This document shows positions 8,181-15,484 of a DNA stretch of 33,403 nt, piece by piece. The notes beneath the pieces are model-generated. The model was not told the origin of the DNA. It saw nothing but the letters and a program-made list of their open reading frames with translations, and ran no database searches. The stretch comes from CAYMTT01 sp964393465 (lineage in GTDB: Bacteria > Patescibacteriota > Minisyncoccia > Minisyncoccales > MHMH01): positions 1-33,403 of the forward strand of contig CAYMTT010000008.1 of assembly GCA_964393465.1 (NCBI GenBank), read 5' to 3'. Positions within the stretch are counted from its first letter, which is position 1, and every line of letters begins with the position of its first letter. The translations under genes and the position numbers were made by a program.

Positions 8181-9178
8181 GAATAAAAGGATTTACCATA
8201 ATAGAAACAATAGTGGCAATAGCCGTTTTGGCGCTGTCTTTTGGGGCGATTTCCGGTTTGACCGTCTGGGGCTACAGGACCCACGGTTACGCTTTGAAGC
8301 AGGCGGTGGCCATCAACGAGGCCAGAAAAGGCGTAAAAGACATGGTCAAAGAGATAAGGGAAGCTAGGCTGGGGGACGACGGAGCATATATTATCGAAAA
8401 GACGGGCGATTACGAATTTATTTTTTATTCCGACGTGGACAAAGACGAAGTGGTCGAAAGAGTCAGGTATTTTATAAAACCCGCAGGCGGGGGGTATGGA
8501 TCGGAAACCAAAGAATGCCAGAGCTTCAGCAAGGGCGGGAGCTGCAGCCGCTCTTTTTCCGGATTTCTGGGAGAAGACGAGCTTTCTTCGGCAGAATTGC
8601 GAGTCAGCCTGGAAGGGGATTTGAATTCAAGCAGCGAGAGGGCCAGCATTTACGCAGACGGCAATTATCTGGGGGATCTCTGCACGGGCTTTGAATGCGG
8701 GCAGTGCGCGGGCACTTTTGAGGATTTGACGTCTTTTGACGTTTTCAGTTACGCCCAGGACGGGTCCGTTCAGTTTACGGCAGACGGCACCTATTCGGTG
8801 GATCCTTTCTGCGACTGGCAGCAAGAAGACCATTCTATCAAGGTTAAATTCGAATTCAGCTGGCAGAAGGAAGCTCTCACCGACGCCAGCGCGGTTTTCA
8901 AAAAAGGAGTCACCAAGCCCACGGGCTGGCCTCTTGCCTACCTTCCCGAAAACGAAGAAGTTTTCATAATCTCGGAGAATATTTGGAATGAAAACCGGGA
9001 AGAGCCGGTGTTCATTTATTACGACGGGGAGCATAATATCGTTGAGGAGGGAGAAAGGATGGAAAAAACCCGCTTGATCGACCTGAAGCTGATGATTAAT
9101 GTCGATCCCAACCGGCCTCCCGACGACTTCATTCTGCAATCTGGAACCCAGATAAGGAATTTGAAACAAAATCTTTAA
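8177..9178 (+). CDS. PilW/GspJ-like minor pseudopilin
   Basis: 333 residues with prepilin signal KGFTIIETIVAIAVLALS, including the conserved Glu5, then a hydrophobic helix and an extracellular domain with several Cys (CQSFSKGGSCS, CTGFECGQC). The start overlaps the previous stop (ATGA). Size and place fit a PilW-like minor pilin that helps start pilus assembly. Sequence identity beyond the N-terminus is not recognisable by eye. Confidence 0.75.
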   Translation: MRIKGFTIIETIVAIAVLALSFGAISGLTVWGYRTHGYALKQAVAINEARKGVKDMVKEIREARLGDDGAYIIEKTGDYEFIFYSDVDKDEVVERVRYFIKPAGGGYGSETKECQSFSKGGSCSRSFSGFLGEDELSSAELRVSLEGDLNSSSERASIYADGNYLGDLCTGFECGQCAGTFEDLTSFDVFSYAQDGSVQFTADGTYSVDPFCDWQQEDHSIKVKFEFSWQKEALTDASAVFKKGVTKPTGWPLAYLPENEEVFIISENIWNENREEPVFIYYDGEHNIVEEGERMEKTRLIDLKLMINVDPNRPPDDFILQSGTQIRNLKQNL

Positions 9179-9179
9179 A

Positions 9180-10613
9180 ATGGCAAAGCCGGGAATAATC
9201 ACAACCTATGTTTTGGTTTTCGGAGCCATACTGATGCTCCTGCTTTCCGGTCTTTTGGGATTTATACTTTTGCAAATCAGGCAGTCTTCCCAGGAAGTGG
9301 CCTGGAACGAAGCCCTGCATGTGGCAGAAGCCGGGATCGATCAATACAGGTGGTATTTGCGGCATTTCCCCGACGACCCTCAGGCTTGGAAGGACCATTG
9401 TTGCGATTCCCCCCCCTGTTCTTCCTGCCCTTATTCGGATCCCCTGAACGAAGTGGTGGGGGAGTTCGACTTGGAGGTTGAAGCCAAAATGCAGTGCGGA
9501 GAGTTAACTGCGGTCACCATAATCTCCACCGGCAGAACGGAAAAATTCCCGAGTATGGAAAGGCAGGTTAAGGTTAAGTACATTCGGTCTTCTGTCGCGG
9601 ACTACGCCTATCTTTTGAACGATAACGTCTGGGCGGGCTCCGATAGAGAAATTAAAGGCCCCTATCATTCCAACGGAGGGATAAGGATGGACGGAGAAAA
9701 CAACGCTTTGGTGACTTCCGCCAAAAAAGAATGGGTCTGCACCGATTCTTTCGGCTGCGACAGCTGTCCTTCCTCTTGCTATTTGGATGACGGGGACTGC
9801 AAGTGCCCCGGCGTTTTTACTACGGCCAACGGAAACACGGAATTGTTCGATTCTCCGGTTTTGCCTTTCGATTTTGACGGCATAAGCATGGATTTGGCGG
9901 CCATAAAGGAATTGACCAAAAACCAAGGCCAGGGAATATATCTTCCCCCCTCTGAAGAAGAAGGATATTATGCTATATTGAAAAAAGAGGCAGTTGATAT
10001 TTACAAAATAACCGATTTGGATCCGGTTTACGCCTACAATCACGAAGACGATTGGCATTGGGAATATTCTCAGATTGCGGGACTGGAAGATCCGCAGACT
10101 TATTCCGTCCCTTCCAACTGCGGATTGATATTCGTCGAAGACAGCCTTTGGATAGAAGGGGAAGTGGAAGGGAAAGTGACCGTGGTTTCGGCCGACCTGG
10201 AAGATTCCGGAAAGGAAACCGACGTCTGGCTGACAGAGAATATAACCTACACCCAGAAATACGGTACCGACGGCCTGGTTCTGCTGGGCCAGCACGACGT
10301 TTTGATACCCTTGGAAGTTCCAGAAAGAATGGAAATCCACGGGATATTCATCGCCCAGACCGGGCATTTCGGAAGGAACCATTACGATTGTTCCGATTAC
10401 CCTTCGGACTGCATAAAGGACTATTTGGAAATGTACGGAACAGTTGTCAGCAACGGCAGAGTGGGGACCAAATGGACCTACACTTACGGAGGGATAGCCT
10501 CGGGGTTTGAAGTCAGAGAAAACATTTACGATCCCGATCAAAGCTACGATCCGCCCCCTTTTCTTCCCTACACTTCGGAAATATTCGAATTCAAGGAATG
10601 GGAAGAACTTTAA
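9180..10613 (+). CDS. PilX-like pilus protein, Cys-rich
   Basis: 477 residues. The N-terminus has a hydrophobic segment (about 8-34) followed by WNEALHVAEAGIDQYRWYL, the AEAG signature of PilX N-terminal domains, but no FTLxE cleavage motif. The rest is predicted outside the cell and is strikingly rich in Cys (CCDSPPCSSC near 78-87; CTDSFGCDSCPSSC near 187-200; CSDYPSDC later), suggesting several disulfides. The beta-rich middle resembles large polymer-like PilX relatives. It lies between the pseudopilins and pilM. Confidence 0.7.
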   Translation: MAKPGIITTYVLVFGAILMLLLSGLLGFILLQIRQSSQEVAWNEALHVAEAGIDQYRWYLRHFPDDPQAWKDHCCDSPPCSSCPYSDPLNEVVGEFDLEVEAKMQCGELTAVTIISTGRTEKFPSMERQVKVKYIRSSVADYAYLLNDNVWAGSDREIKGPYHSNGGIRMDGENNALVTSAKKEWVCTDSFGCDSCPSSCYLDDGDCKCPGVFTTANGNTELFDSPVLPFDFDGISMDLAAIKELTKNQGQGIYLPPSEEEGYYAILKKEAVDIYKITDLDPVYAYNHEDDWHWEYSQIAGLEDPQTYSVPSNCGLIFVEDSLWIEGEVEGKVTVVSADLEDSGKETDVWLTENITYTQKYGTDGLVLLGQHDVLIPLEVPERMEIHGIFIAQTGHFGRNHYDCSDYPSDCIKDYLEMYGTVVSNGRVGTKWTYTYGGIASGFEVRENIYDPDQSYDPPPFLPYTSEIFEFKEWEEL

Positions 10614-10617
10614 TTTT

Positions 10618-11700
10618 ATGTTGGATTATTTCAATTTACAACCCAAAGCTTTCAGCATAGACGTTTCCGACTTTTCGCTGAAAATCATGAAGCTCGGCAA
10701 AGAGAACGGTTTTTTCAAATTGTTTTCTTTCGGAGAGTTCCCCTTAAAGCCGGGGATAATAGACAAAGGAGAGATAAAAGACAAAACGGCTTTGGCAAAG
10801 AGCATCTCCCAAGCCGCAAGAGAGGTCAAAGGGGAGAAATTGGGCACTAAATACGTGGTAGCTTCTTTGCCGGAAGAAAAAGCTTTTCTTCAAGTGATCC
10901 AAATGCCTTTGATGAAAAAAAAGGAAGTGGAAAAAGCGGTGTATTTCGAGGCGGAAAACTATATTCCCATGCCTATGGAAAAAGTGTATTTCGATTGCCA
11001 GGCGATCCCTTCTTTTAACCCTTCTCCCGACCATTTGGAAGTTTTGATCGCCGCCCTGCCCAAAAAGACTGTCGATGCATATCTGGAAGTTTTCCAGAAA
11101 TCGGAATTGAAGCCTCTGTCTTTTGAGATAGAATCACAGGCGGTAGCCAGGGCCTTGGTGGAAAATGAAACCTCCCAGGAGCCGCTTTTGCTGGTCGATT
11201 TGGGGGCAAGCAGGACCGGCTTGGCTCTTTTTTCCGGCCAGTCTTTGAGGTTTACTTCTTCGGTTTCCGTTTCCGGAAGGCAGTTCACGCGGGCTATAGC
11301 TGAAAAAATGAAGATAGGAGAAAAGGAAGCGGAAAGCGTTAAAATCGAACATGGAATCGGGAAAACCAAAGAAGGCAGGAGCAATTTTGAAGCTTTAAAG
11401 CCTTTTTTGAATAGTTTGAAAGACGAAATTGAAAAATGCATAGATTATCATAAAACCCATTCAGAAAACTTTCCTTCCGACAGCAAGGAGATAAAAAAGA
11501 TTCTTTTTTGCGGGGGAGGAGCCAACTTAAAAGGATTGGAAGAATATTTTTCCTTCGAGTTGAAGCTTTCGGCCGAACTTGGCAATCCCTGGGTTAATAT
11601 CTTGCCCAAACCGTTAAAGGAAGTTCCCGAGCTTTCTTACCGGGAATCTTTGAAATACGCTACGGCCTTGGGATTGGCCTTGGGCAATCAAAAAATATGA
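10618..11700 (+). CDS. pilM: type IV pilus assembly protein PilM
   Basis: Actin-like cytoplasmic ATPase fold that binds the N-terminal tail of PilN, 360 residues. Visible landmarks are FSIDVSDFSLKIMKL at the start, LLLVDLGASRTGLALF (phosphate-binding strand) near 202-217 and FCGGGANLKGLEEYF near 300. The open frame extends upstream over the end of the previous gene; ATG 10618 is the start that gives the family N-terminus. It overlaps pilN by four bases. Confidence 0.93.
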   Translation: MLDYFNLQPKAFSIDVSDFSLKIMKLGKENGFFKLFSFGEFPLKPGIIDKGEIKDKTALAKSISQAAREVKGEKLGTKYVVASLPEEKAFLQVIQMPLMKKKEVEKAVYFEAENYIPMPMEKVYFDCQAIPSFNPSPDHLEVLIAALPKKTVDAYLEVFQKSELKPLSFEIESQAVARALVENETSQEPLLLVDLGASRTGLALFSGQSLRFTSSVSVSGRQFTRAIAEKMKIGEKEAESVKIEHGIGKTKEGRSNFEALKPFLNSLKDEIEKCIDYHKTHSENFPSDSKEIKKILFCGGGANLKGLEEYFSFELKLSAELGNPWVNILPKPLKEVPELSYRESLKYATALGLALGNQKI

Positions 11701-12251
11701 TTAATCTTCTTCCTCAGGAACAAAAAAAGAAATTGCAAGAGGAGCGGACATTCAGGCTGGTTTTCATTTTGGGATCCCTGGCGATGCTTTTCCTTTTGTC
11801 TTTTTCGATGATTCTGCTTTCTGCCAAAATTTACATATCCGGGCAAGTACAGAAGCAGAAAATTCTGGCCGATTTGGAAGAAAAAAGATTCGAATCTTCC
11901 AAAGCTCAGGATCTGGAACAGGAAATCAAAGAAGCCAATTCCAAGCTTTCCAAACTGGCCTCTTTTTACGATGAACAGCCAGACGTTACCGAAAAAATGG
12001 AAAAGATCGCCCGGACCGTTCCCCAAGGCATATCTTTAAACAGCCTTTCTCTGATGGCCGAACCCACGGAAAATCTTTTTGAGGTTTCTTTAAACGGCCG
12101 TTGTTCCACCAGGGATATACTTTACGAATTCAAGCAGCGGCTGGAAGCCGAACCAGATGTCAGCCAAGCATATTTCCCTCCCTCGAGCTGGGCCAAACCG
12201 GAAAACATAGATTTTCGAACAACTTTTAATTTGAATTATGACGGCTTCTGA
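11697..12251 (+). CDS. pilN: type IV pilus assembly protein PilN
   Basis: Inner-membrane alignment protein, 184 residues. It begins with INLLPQE, the conserved PilM-binding tail, followed by one membrane helix (about 24-48), a coiled coil (~55-95) and a small alpha/beta domain. It overlaps pilM (ATGA) and pilO (14 bases), as usual for the MNO cluster. Confidence 0.9.
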   Translation: MINLLPQEQKKKLQEERTFRLVFILGSLAMLFLLSFSMILLSAKIYISGQVQKQKILADLEEKRFESSKAQDLEQEIKEANSKLSKLASFYDEQPDVTEKMEKIARTVPQGISLNSLSLMAEPTENLFEVSLNGRCSTRDILYEFKQRLEAEPDVSQAYFPPSSWAKPENIDFRTTFNLNYDGF

Positions 12252-12768
12252 AAAAACCAAGATATTTTTAATCTTTTGCGGAATTTTAATCCTGTTTTCG
12301 GTGGTTTTTGTGGTTCGTCCCCTGATTTCCCAGATAGGCGCTGAATCGGAGAACTTTTTTTTCCAGGAAAAGCGCCTGGAAACCTTGAGGGTTAAGACCA
12401 GCTATCTTGACGAATTCGAAGAAAAATACCAGGTTTACCATGCAGATTTGCAGAAAATCGACGGCTTGCTTATAGATCCGACAGAGCCCATAGATTTCAT
12501 AGAATTTCTAGAAGAGCAGACTCAAACGTTTTCTCTTTCTTTGGAAATCACTCCGAGCCCCCGTCGGGAAATCAAAGAGGATTTATGGCCTTCGATGAAT
12601 TTTCAGCTTTCCTTGTCGGGCGCATTTTCCGACTTCGCCAAATTCCTGGAAAAACTGGAATCCGGCCCCTATCTGGTGGAGATTCTGTCATTGAACGTCA
12701 GGGAGGACGTGCAAGAAGAAAACGATAACGTAGTGGTTAATTTATCCATTAAAGTCTATTCTCAATGA
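12238..12768 (+). CDS. pilO: type IV pilus assembly protein PilO
   Basis: 176 residues with one N-terminal membrane helix (about 9-28), a coiled coil and a ferredoxin-like C-terminal domain (FQLSLSGAFSDFAKFLEKLE). It pairs with PilN in the membrane alignment complex. Its coding sequence begins within pilN and ends four bases into the next gene. Confidence 0.9.
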   Translation: MTASEKTKIFLIFCGILILFSVVFVVRPLISQIGAESENFFFQEKRLETLRVKTSYLDEFEEKYQVYHADLQKIDGLLIDPTEPIDFIEFLEEQTQTFSLSLEITPSPRREIKEDLWPSMNFQLSLSGAFSDFAKFLEKLESGPYLVEILSLNVREDVQEENDNVVVNLSIKVYSQ

Positions 12769-13052
12769 ATAAGATCGATTTCCGGCATTTGAAAAATATT
12801 TTCGCCGATCTGGCCCGGAAAGCGGCCGAGCGCCCCTTTTTGTCCTTTTTGTTCATTGTCATTCTGGCCGCTTTTCTCGGCGGGCTGATTTTCTACAAAA
12901 GCTATTTTCTGCATTCGGAAAAATCGAAAGACGTTTCTTCAGACCCCGTCTATTTTCAGGAGCAGCTTTATCTGGATATTTTGGAAGAGTGGCGAGAGCG
13001 CCGAGCCGAGTTCGAAGGAGTCCAAGAAAAAATCTATCTCGATCTCTTTTGA
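12765..13052 (+). CDS. small membrane protein ending the pilus operon
   Basis: 95 residues: a basic N-terminus, one membrane helix (about 25-45) and an acidic, charged tail (YLDILEEWRERRAEFE). Its start overlaps the pilO stop (ATGA), so it is translated with the pilus complex. It sits where pilP is found in proteobacteria but has no lipobox and no recognisable PilP domain. Possibly a lineage-specific accessory of PilNO. Confidence 0.7.
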   Translation: MNKIDFRHLKNIFADLARKAAERPFLSFLFIVILAAFLGGLIFYKSYFLHSEKSKDVSSDPVYFQEQLYLDILEEWRERRAEFEGVQEKIYLDLF

Positions 13053-13054
13053 TA

Positions 13055-13083
13055 TTGCCAGAATCTTAAAAAGAGGGTATAAT
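13055..13083 (+). promoter_or_regulatory. promoter of tRNA-Arg(UCU)/tRNA-His
   Basis: TTGCCA (13055-13060), 17 bp, TATAAT (13078-13083). tRNA-Arg starts 16 bases after the -10. No terminator separates the pilus operon from it, so operon read-through would also feed these tRNAs. Confidence 0.75.
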
Positions 13084-13098
13084 AAGTGGTGGTTTCCG

Positions 13099-13172
13099 GT
13101 CCCCGTAGCTCAACAGGATAGAGCACTAGCCTTCTAAGCTGGGGGTTGTGCGTTCGAGTCGCACCGGGGACG
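13099..13172 (+). tRNA. tRNA-Arg(UCU)
   Basis: Acceptor GTCCCCG/CGGGGAC, loop CTTCTAA giving anticodon UCU, T-loop TTCGAGT, G19/G18 in the D-loop, G73, CCA not encoded. tRNA-His follows seven bases later. Confidence 0.95.
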
Positions 13173-13179
13173 CAAGCGC

Positions 13180-13254
13180 GGTGGCTATGGTGTAAAGGCA
13201 GCACAGCAGTCTGTGGCACTGCTAGAGGCGGTTCGAATCCGCTTAGCCACCCCA
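13180..13254 (+). tRNA. tRNA-His(GUG) with encoded CCA
   Basis: Acceptor GTGGCTA/TAGCCAC with G-1 at 13180 opposite C73 (13251), the histidine identity pair; loop CTGTGGC gives GUG; T-loop TTCGAAT; CCA at 13252-13254. A short hairpin terminator follows. Confidence 0.95.
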
Positions 13255-13284
13255 ATCTATAATTTCATTACAGAATTCAAAGAA

Positions 13285-13306
13285 TCGCCCTTTAGGCGGT
13301 TTTTTG
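13285..13306 (+). terminator. terminator after tRNA-His
   Basis: Short stem TCGCC/GGCGG with a 5-base loop (CTTTA), followed by TTTTTT. It is the only terminator-like structure after the 11-kb pilus operon and the two tRNAs. Confidence 0.65.
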
Positions 13307-13313
13307 TTCTCGA

Positions 13314-13324
13314 TATGATAGAAT
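13314..13324 (+). promoter_or_regulatory. extended -10 placing DUF3800 as leaderless
   Basis: TGA-TAGAAT (the -10 hexamer is 13319-13324) ends 8 bases before ATG 13333. There is no good -35, so this rests on the extended -10 and on the same spacing seen at other genes here. Confidence 0.4.
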
Positions 13325-13332
13325 AAAATTAT

Positions 13333-13971
13333 ATGGCCCATATATTTTTAGATGAATCGGGAGATTTAGGATTTAATTTTGAGAGGAAGAAGACTTCCAA
13401 ATTTTTTATTATCACCTGTTTGTCTGTAGTTGATAAAAGACCGATTGAGAAAATCGTCAAGAAAACACATTCGGAATTAAAGAAAAAATATAAAAGAAGA
13501 TTCGGGTTATTACATGCCGTTAAAGAAAAGCCGGTTACCCGCCAACGGCTATTGAAAAGATTAAACAGTAAAGATTGTTCGATTATGACAATTTATTTAA
13601 ACAAGGAGAGGGTTTATACAAAACTTCGAGAAGAGAAAGCCGTGCTATACAATTATGTGACCAACATTCTACTTGATAGAATTTATTCAAAAAAGCTGGT
13701 TCCCGTTGATAAAGGTGTGGAACTCATCGCTTCAAAGAGGGAAACGAACAAATTCTTAAATGAAAATTTCAGAAACTATCTTAATAATCAAATGAAAAAT
13801 CGCCACAAGATTGAAATTAAAATCCATATTAAAACGCCATCCGAAGAAAAATCATTGCAGGCGGTTGATTTTGCCAGTTGGGCAATTTTTCGAAAATACG
13901 AATCTGGCGATGATAGTTATTACAATGTAATCAAAAATAAAATAGTGGAAGAGAACCCACTATTTCCCTAA
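13333..13971 (+). CDS. DUF3800 family protein
   Basis: 212 residues. The N-terminal FLDESGDLGF (DESGD) and C-terminal SLQAVDFASWAIFRKYESGD (conserved Asp) are the DUF3800 signatures. The family has an RNase H-like fold with predicted metal-binding acids and is often found on mobile or defence islands; its biochemical role is not established. The gene is far more AT-rich than its neighbours and uses many AAA/ATT codons, which suggests transfer. It lies alone between the tRNA-His terminator and a convergent small-RNA candidate. Confidence 0.85.
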   Translation: MAHIFLDESGDLGFNFERKKTSKFFIITCLSVVDKRPIEKIVKKTHSELKKKYKRRFGLLHAVKEKPVTRQRLLKRLNSKDCSIMTIYLNKERVYTKLREEKAVLYNYVTNILLDRIYSKKLVPVDKGVELIASKRETNKFLNENFRNYLNNQMKNRHKIEIKIHIKTPSEEKSLQAVDFASWAIFRKYESGDDSYYNVIKNKIVEENPLFP

Positions 13972-13982
13972 AGCCGTTTCCT

Positions 13983-14053
13983 AAAAAATACAAAACCCCG
14001 TGCGCTATTTATGAGCAACCATCCGGAAGCCCACACACGAGGAATTACTTGCT
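13983..14053 (-). ncRNA. candidate ~71-nt small RNA with its own promoter and terminator
   Basis: From the promoter at 14088-14060, transcription would start near 14053. A 10-bp stem (14042-14033 with 14005-13996; CCTCGTGTGT with GCGCACGGGG) contains three G-U pairs that exist only in minus-strand RNA. It is followed at once by TTTTGTATTTTTT, forming an intrinsic terminator. The 27-base loop contains TTGCT, which could pair with AGCAA in the 5' tail to make a small pseudoknot. No reading frame of note. It ends 12 bases past the DUF3800 stop on the other strand. No known RNA family recognised. Confidence 0.55.
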
Positions 14054-14059
14054 ACTTAT

Positions 14060-14088
14060 AATATAACAAATTATAACGTCGTTGTCAA
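14060..14088 (-). promoter_or_regulatory. near-consensus promoter of the small-RNA candidate
   Basis: On the minus strand, perfect TTGACA (14088-14083), 17 bp, TATATT (14065-14060) with extended TGT. It faces no protein gene in its own direction, only the 3' end of DUF3800. Confidence 0.7.
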
Positions 14089-14251
14089 GAAACTATTGTG
14101 GATAACTCCTTTTGGACTCCAGAGGGCGAATTCCCCTGTGTATATTCTTGATTAAGCTGAATGTCTGGCTCAGTTTTTCAATATCTCGTAATCCTCAAAA
14201 ATTATCAAAATATCAGTTATAATAATCCCTGGTCGCTGATCCAAACTAAAA

Positions 14252-14275
14252 ACGGCTTCTTCCGAGCCGTTTTTT
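14252..14275. terminator. bidirectional terminator downstream of htrA
   Basis: Stem ACGGCT/AGCCGT with a 7-base loop, five T on the plus side and A-runs giving U-runs on the minus side. The htrA stop codon (minus strand) overlaps the T-run at 14274-14276. Confidence 0.85.
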
Positions 14276-15317
14276 ATTGCTCCCTTTCGTTTAAAGACGC
14301 CCTTAGGTTCAGGATTTTTCCTTTTCTGGAAACTTCCAAATTTAATTCTTGACCGACTTTGCATTTCTGTAGAATGTCTTCTATTGGTTTTTTCTCTGTT
14401 ATTTTTTCTTGGCCGATGCTCAAAATGACATCCCCTTCCTTCACTCCCGCTTTTTCTGCAGCTCCTCCGGGAACTATTCCTTCTCCTCCGGGCGTAGGTT
14501 CGGAAATGATTAAAGCCCCCCTGTCCAAGGGGAGTTGGAATCTTTCTTTCATTTCCTTGTTCAATATTACGTATCTCACTCCCAGAAAGGGAAGCTTAAG
14601 TTTGCCGTATTTTTTCAGGTCTTTTAAGTCTTTTTTGGCATTGTTTATGGGCAGGGCGAATCCTATGTTTTCTGCCATAAAAACCATGGCAGCGTTAATT
14701 CCTATGGCTTTTCCTTCCATGTCGATCAAAGGGCCGCCGGAATTTCCCGGATTGATGGCAGCGTCCGTTTGAATCAGCCCCCTGAGCTTGGTGCTTTGTT
14801 TGGTTGCCGCGTTTCCGGCGGTAATCTGCCTGGAGAGTCCGGATACAACCCCGGTGGTAACCGTGTTTCTGAAACTGCCCAGTGTGTTGCCAATGGCAAT
14901 AACCGTTTGGCCCAGCTCCAGTTTGGAAGAATCTCCCAATTTGACCGTCGGCAATCCTTTTCCCTCTATTTTTAATATGGCAATGTCGTTGATGGGATCT
15001 CTGGCCAGGACTTTTGCCGGGCATTTTTTTTCTTCATTGAGAACCGCTACATATTCTGCCTTGGGGTCGGCTACCACGTGCCTGTTGGTGAGAATTATTC
15101 CCGAAGATTCAATTATGAATCCCGAGCCTCCGCCCACTTGGATTTTCTTTTTTCCTTTGGGAACCATAAAAAAGCCGTCGAACCCGAAAGGGGAGCCGGG
15201 ATTATTGAACGGGGTTTCGAAAACCGGCAGCATTTTGGATACCGTGACGCTTACGACGCCGGGCAGAGTTTTTTTGACTATTTTCGGTATGGGAGAGTTT
15301 TTATTGTATCTGTGCAT
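14274..15317 (-). CDS. HtrA/DegP-like serine protease with PDZ domain
   Basis: 347 residues. Trypsin-like protease domain with the complete catalytic triad His80 (LTNRHVV), Asp111 (DPINDIAIL) and Ser193 (NPGNSGGPL), followed by one PDZ domain (~240-345, containing AGVKEGDVILSI). Family role: protein quality control. Unusually there is no signal peptide or membrane anchor. ATG 15317 lies 8 bases after an extended -10, so a longer start is unlikely. It may act in the cytoplasm or leave by an unrecognised route. Convergent with the small-RNA/DUF3800 block. Confidence 0.93.
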   Translation of the reverse strand: MHRYNKNSPIPKIVKKTLPGVVSVTVSKMLPVFETPFNNPGSPFGFDGFFMVPKGKKKIQVGGGSGFIIESSGIILTNRHVVADPKAEYVAVLNEEKKCPAKVLARDPINDIAILKIEGKGLPTVKLGDSSKLELGQTVIAIGNTLGSFRNTVTTGVVSGLSRQITAGNAATKQSTKLRGLIQTDAAINPGNSGGPLIDMEGKAIGINAAMVFMAENIGFALPINNAKKDLKDLKKYGKLKLPFLGVRYVILNKEMKERFQLPLDRGALIISEPTPGGEGIVPGGAAEKAGVKEGDVILSIGQEKITEKKPIEDILQKCKVGQELNLEVSRKGKILNLRASLNEREQ

Positions 15318-15325
15318 ACGAGAAT

Positions 15326-15353
15326 ATTATACCATAACCTTGATTAAGCACAA
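15326..15353 (-). promoter_or_regulatory. leaderless promoter of htrA
   Basis: TTGTGC (15353-15348), 16 bp, TATAAT (15331-15326) with extended TGG. The -10 ends 8 bases before ATG 15317. It overlaps the divergent tRNA-Arg(CCU) promoter. Confidence 0.7.
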
Positions 15354-15368
15354 AAATTCTGGTATATT
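15340..15368 (+). promoter_or_regulatory. promoter of tRNA-Arg(CCU) and the HAD gene
   Basis: TTGATT (15340-15345), 17 bp, TATATT (15363-15368) with extended TGG. tRNA-Arg begins 15 bases after the -10. The -35 lies in the spacer of the divergent htrA promoter, so both cannot be occupied at once. Confidence 0.7.
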
Positions 15369-15382
15369 GGAAATGATTTTCC

Positions 15383-15454
15383 GCCCCCGTAGTTCAATGG
15401 ATAGAACAAGAGACTCCTAAGCTCTAGATCTAGGTTCGATTCCTAGTGGGGGCA
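15383..15454 (+). tRNA. tRNA-Arg(CCU)
   Basis: Acceptor GCCCCCG/TGGGGGC, loop CTCCTAA giving CCU, T-loop TTCGATT, A73, no encoded CCA. The last pair of the anticodon stem is an A31-G39 mismatch. The HAD gene follows after 30 bases with a strong Shine-Dalgarno. Confidence 0.93.
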
Positions 15455-15484
15455 CATTTCAAGTTCTTTTAAAAGGAGGCGATT

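Larger units (their letters stand above)
13972..14273. other. 302-base gap between DUF3800 and htrA
   Basis: It holds the minus-strand small-RNA candidate (13983-14053) and its promoter, a single perfect DnaA-box 9-mer (14097-14105), an isolated plus-strand TATAAT (14218-14223) without a clear -35, and a bidirectional terminator at its right end. No credible protein gene. Confidence 0.7.

Noticed and set aside
13034..13255. Minus-strand 73-codon frame over tRNA-Arg and tRNA-His
   Set aside because: Antisense to two well-formed tRNAs; GFEPPLAV and GATRTHNPQL are antisense tRNA peptides.
14090..14150. Replication origin
   Set aside because: Only one perfect DnaA box; no dnaA or dnaN nearby and no AT-rich repeat array.
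14161..14352. 63-codon plus-strand frame
   Set aside because: It runs through the bidirectional terminator and the antisense strand of htrA; no Shine-Dalgarno and no recognisable protein features.
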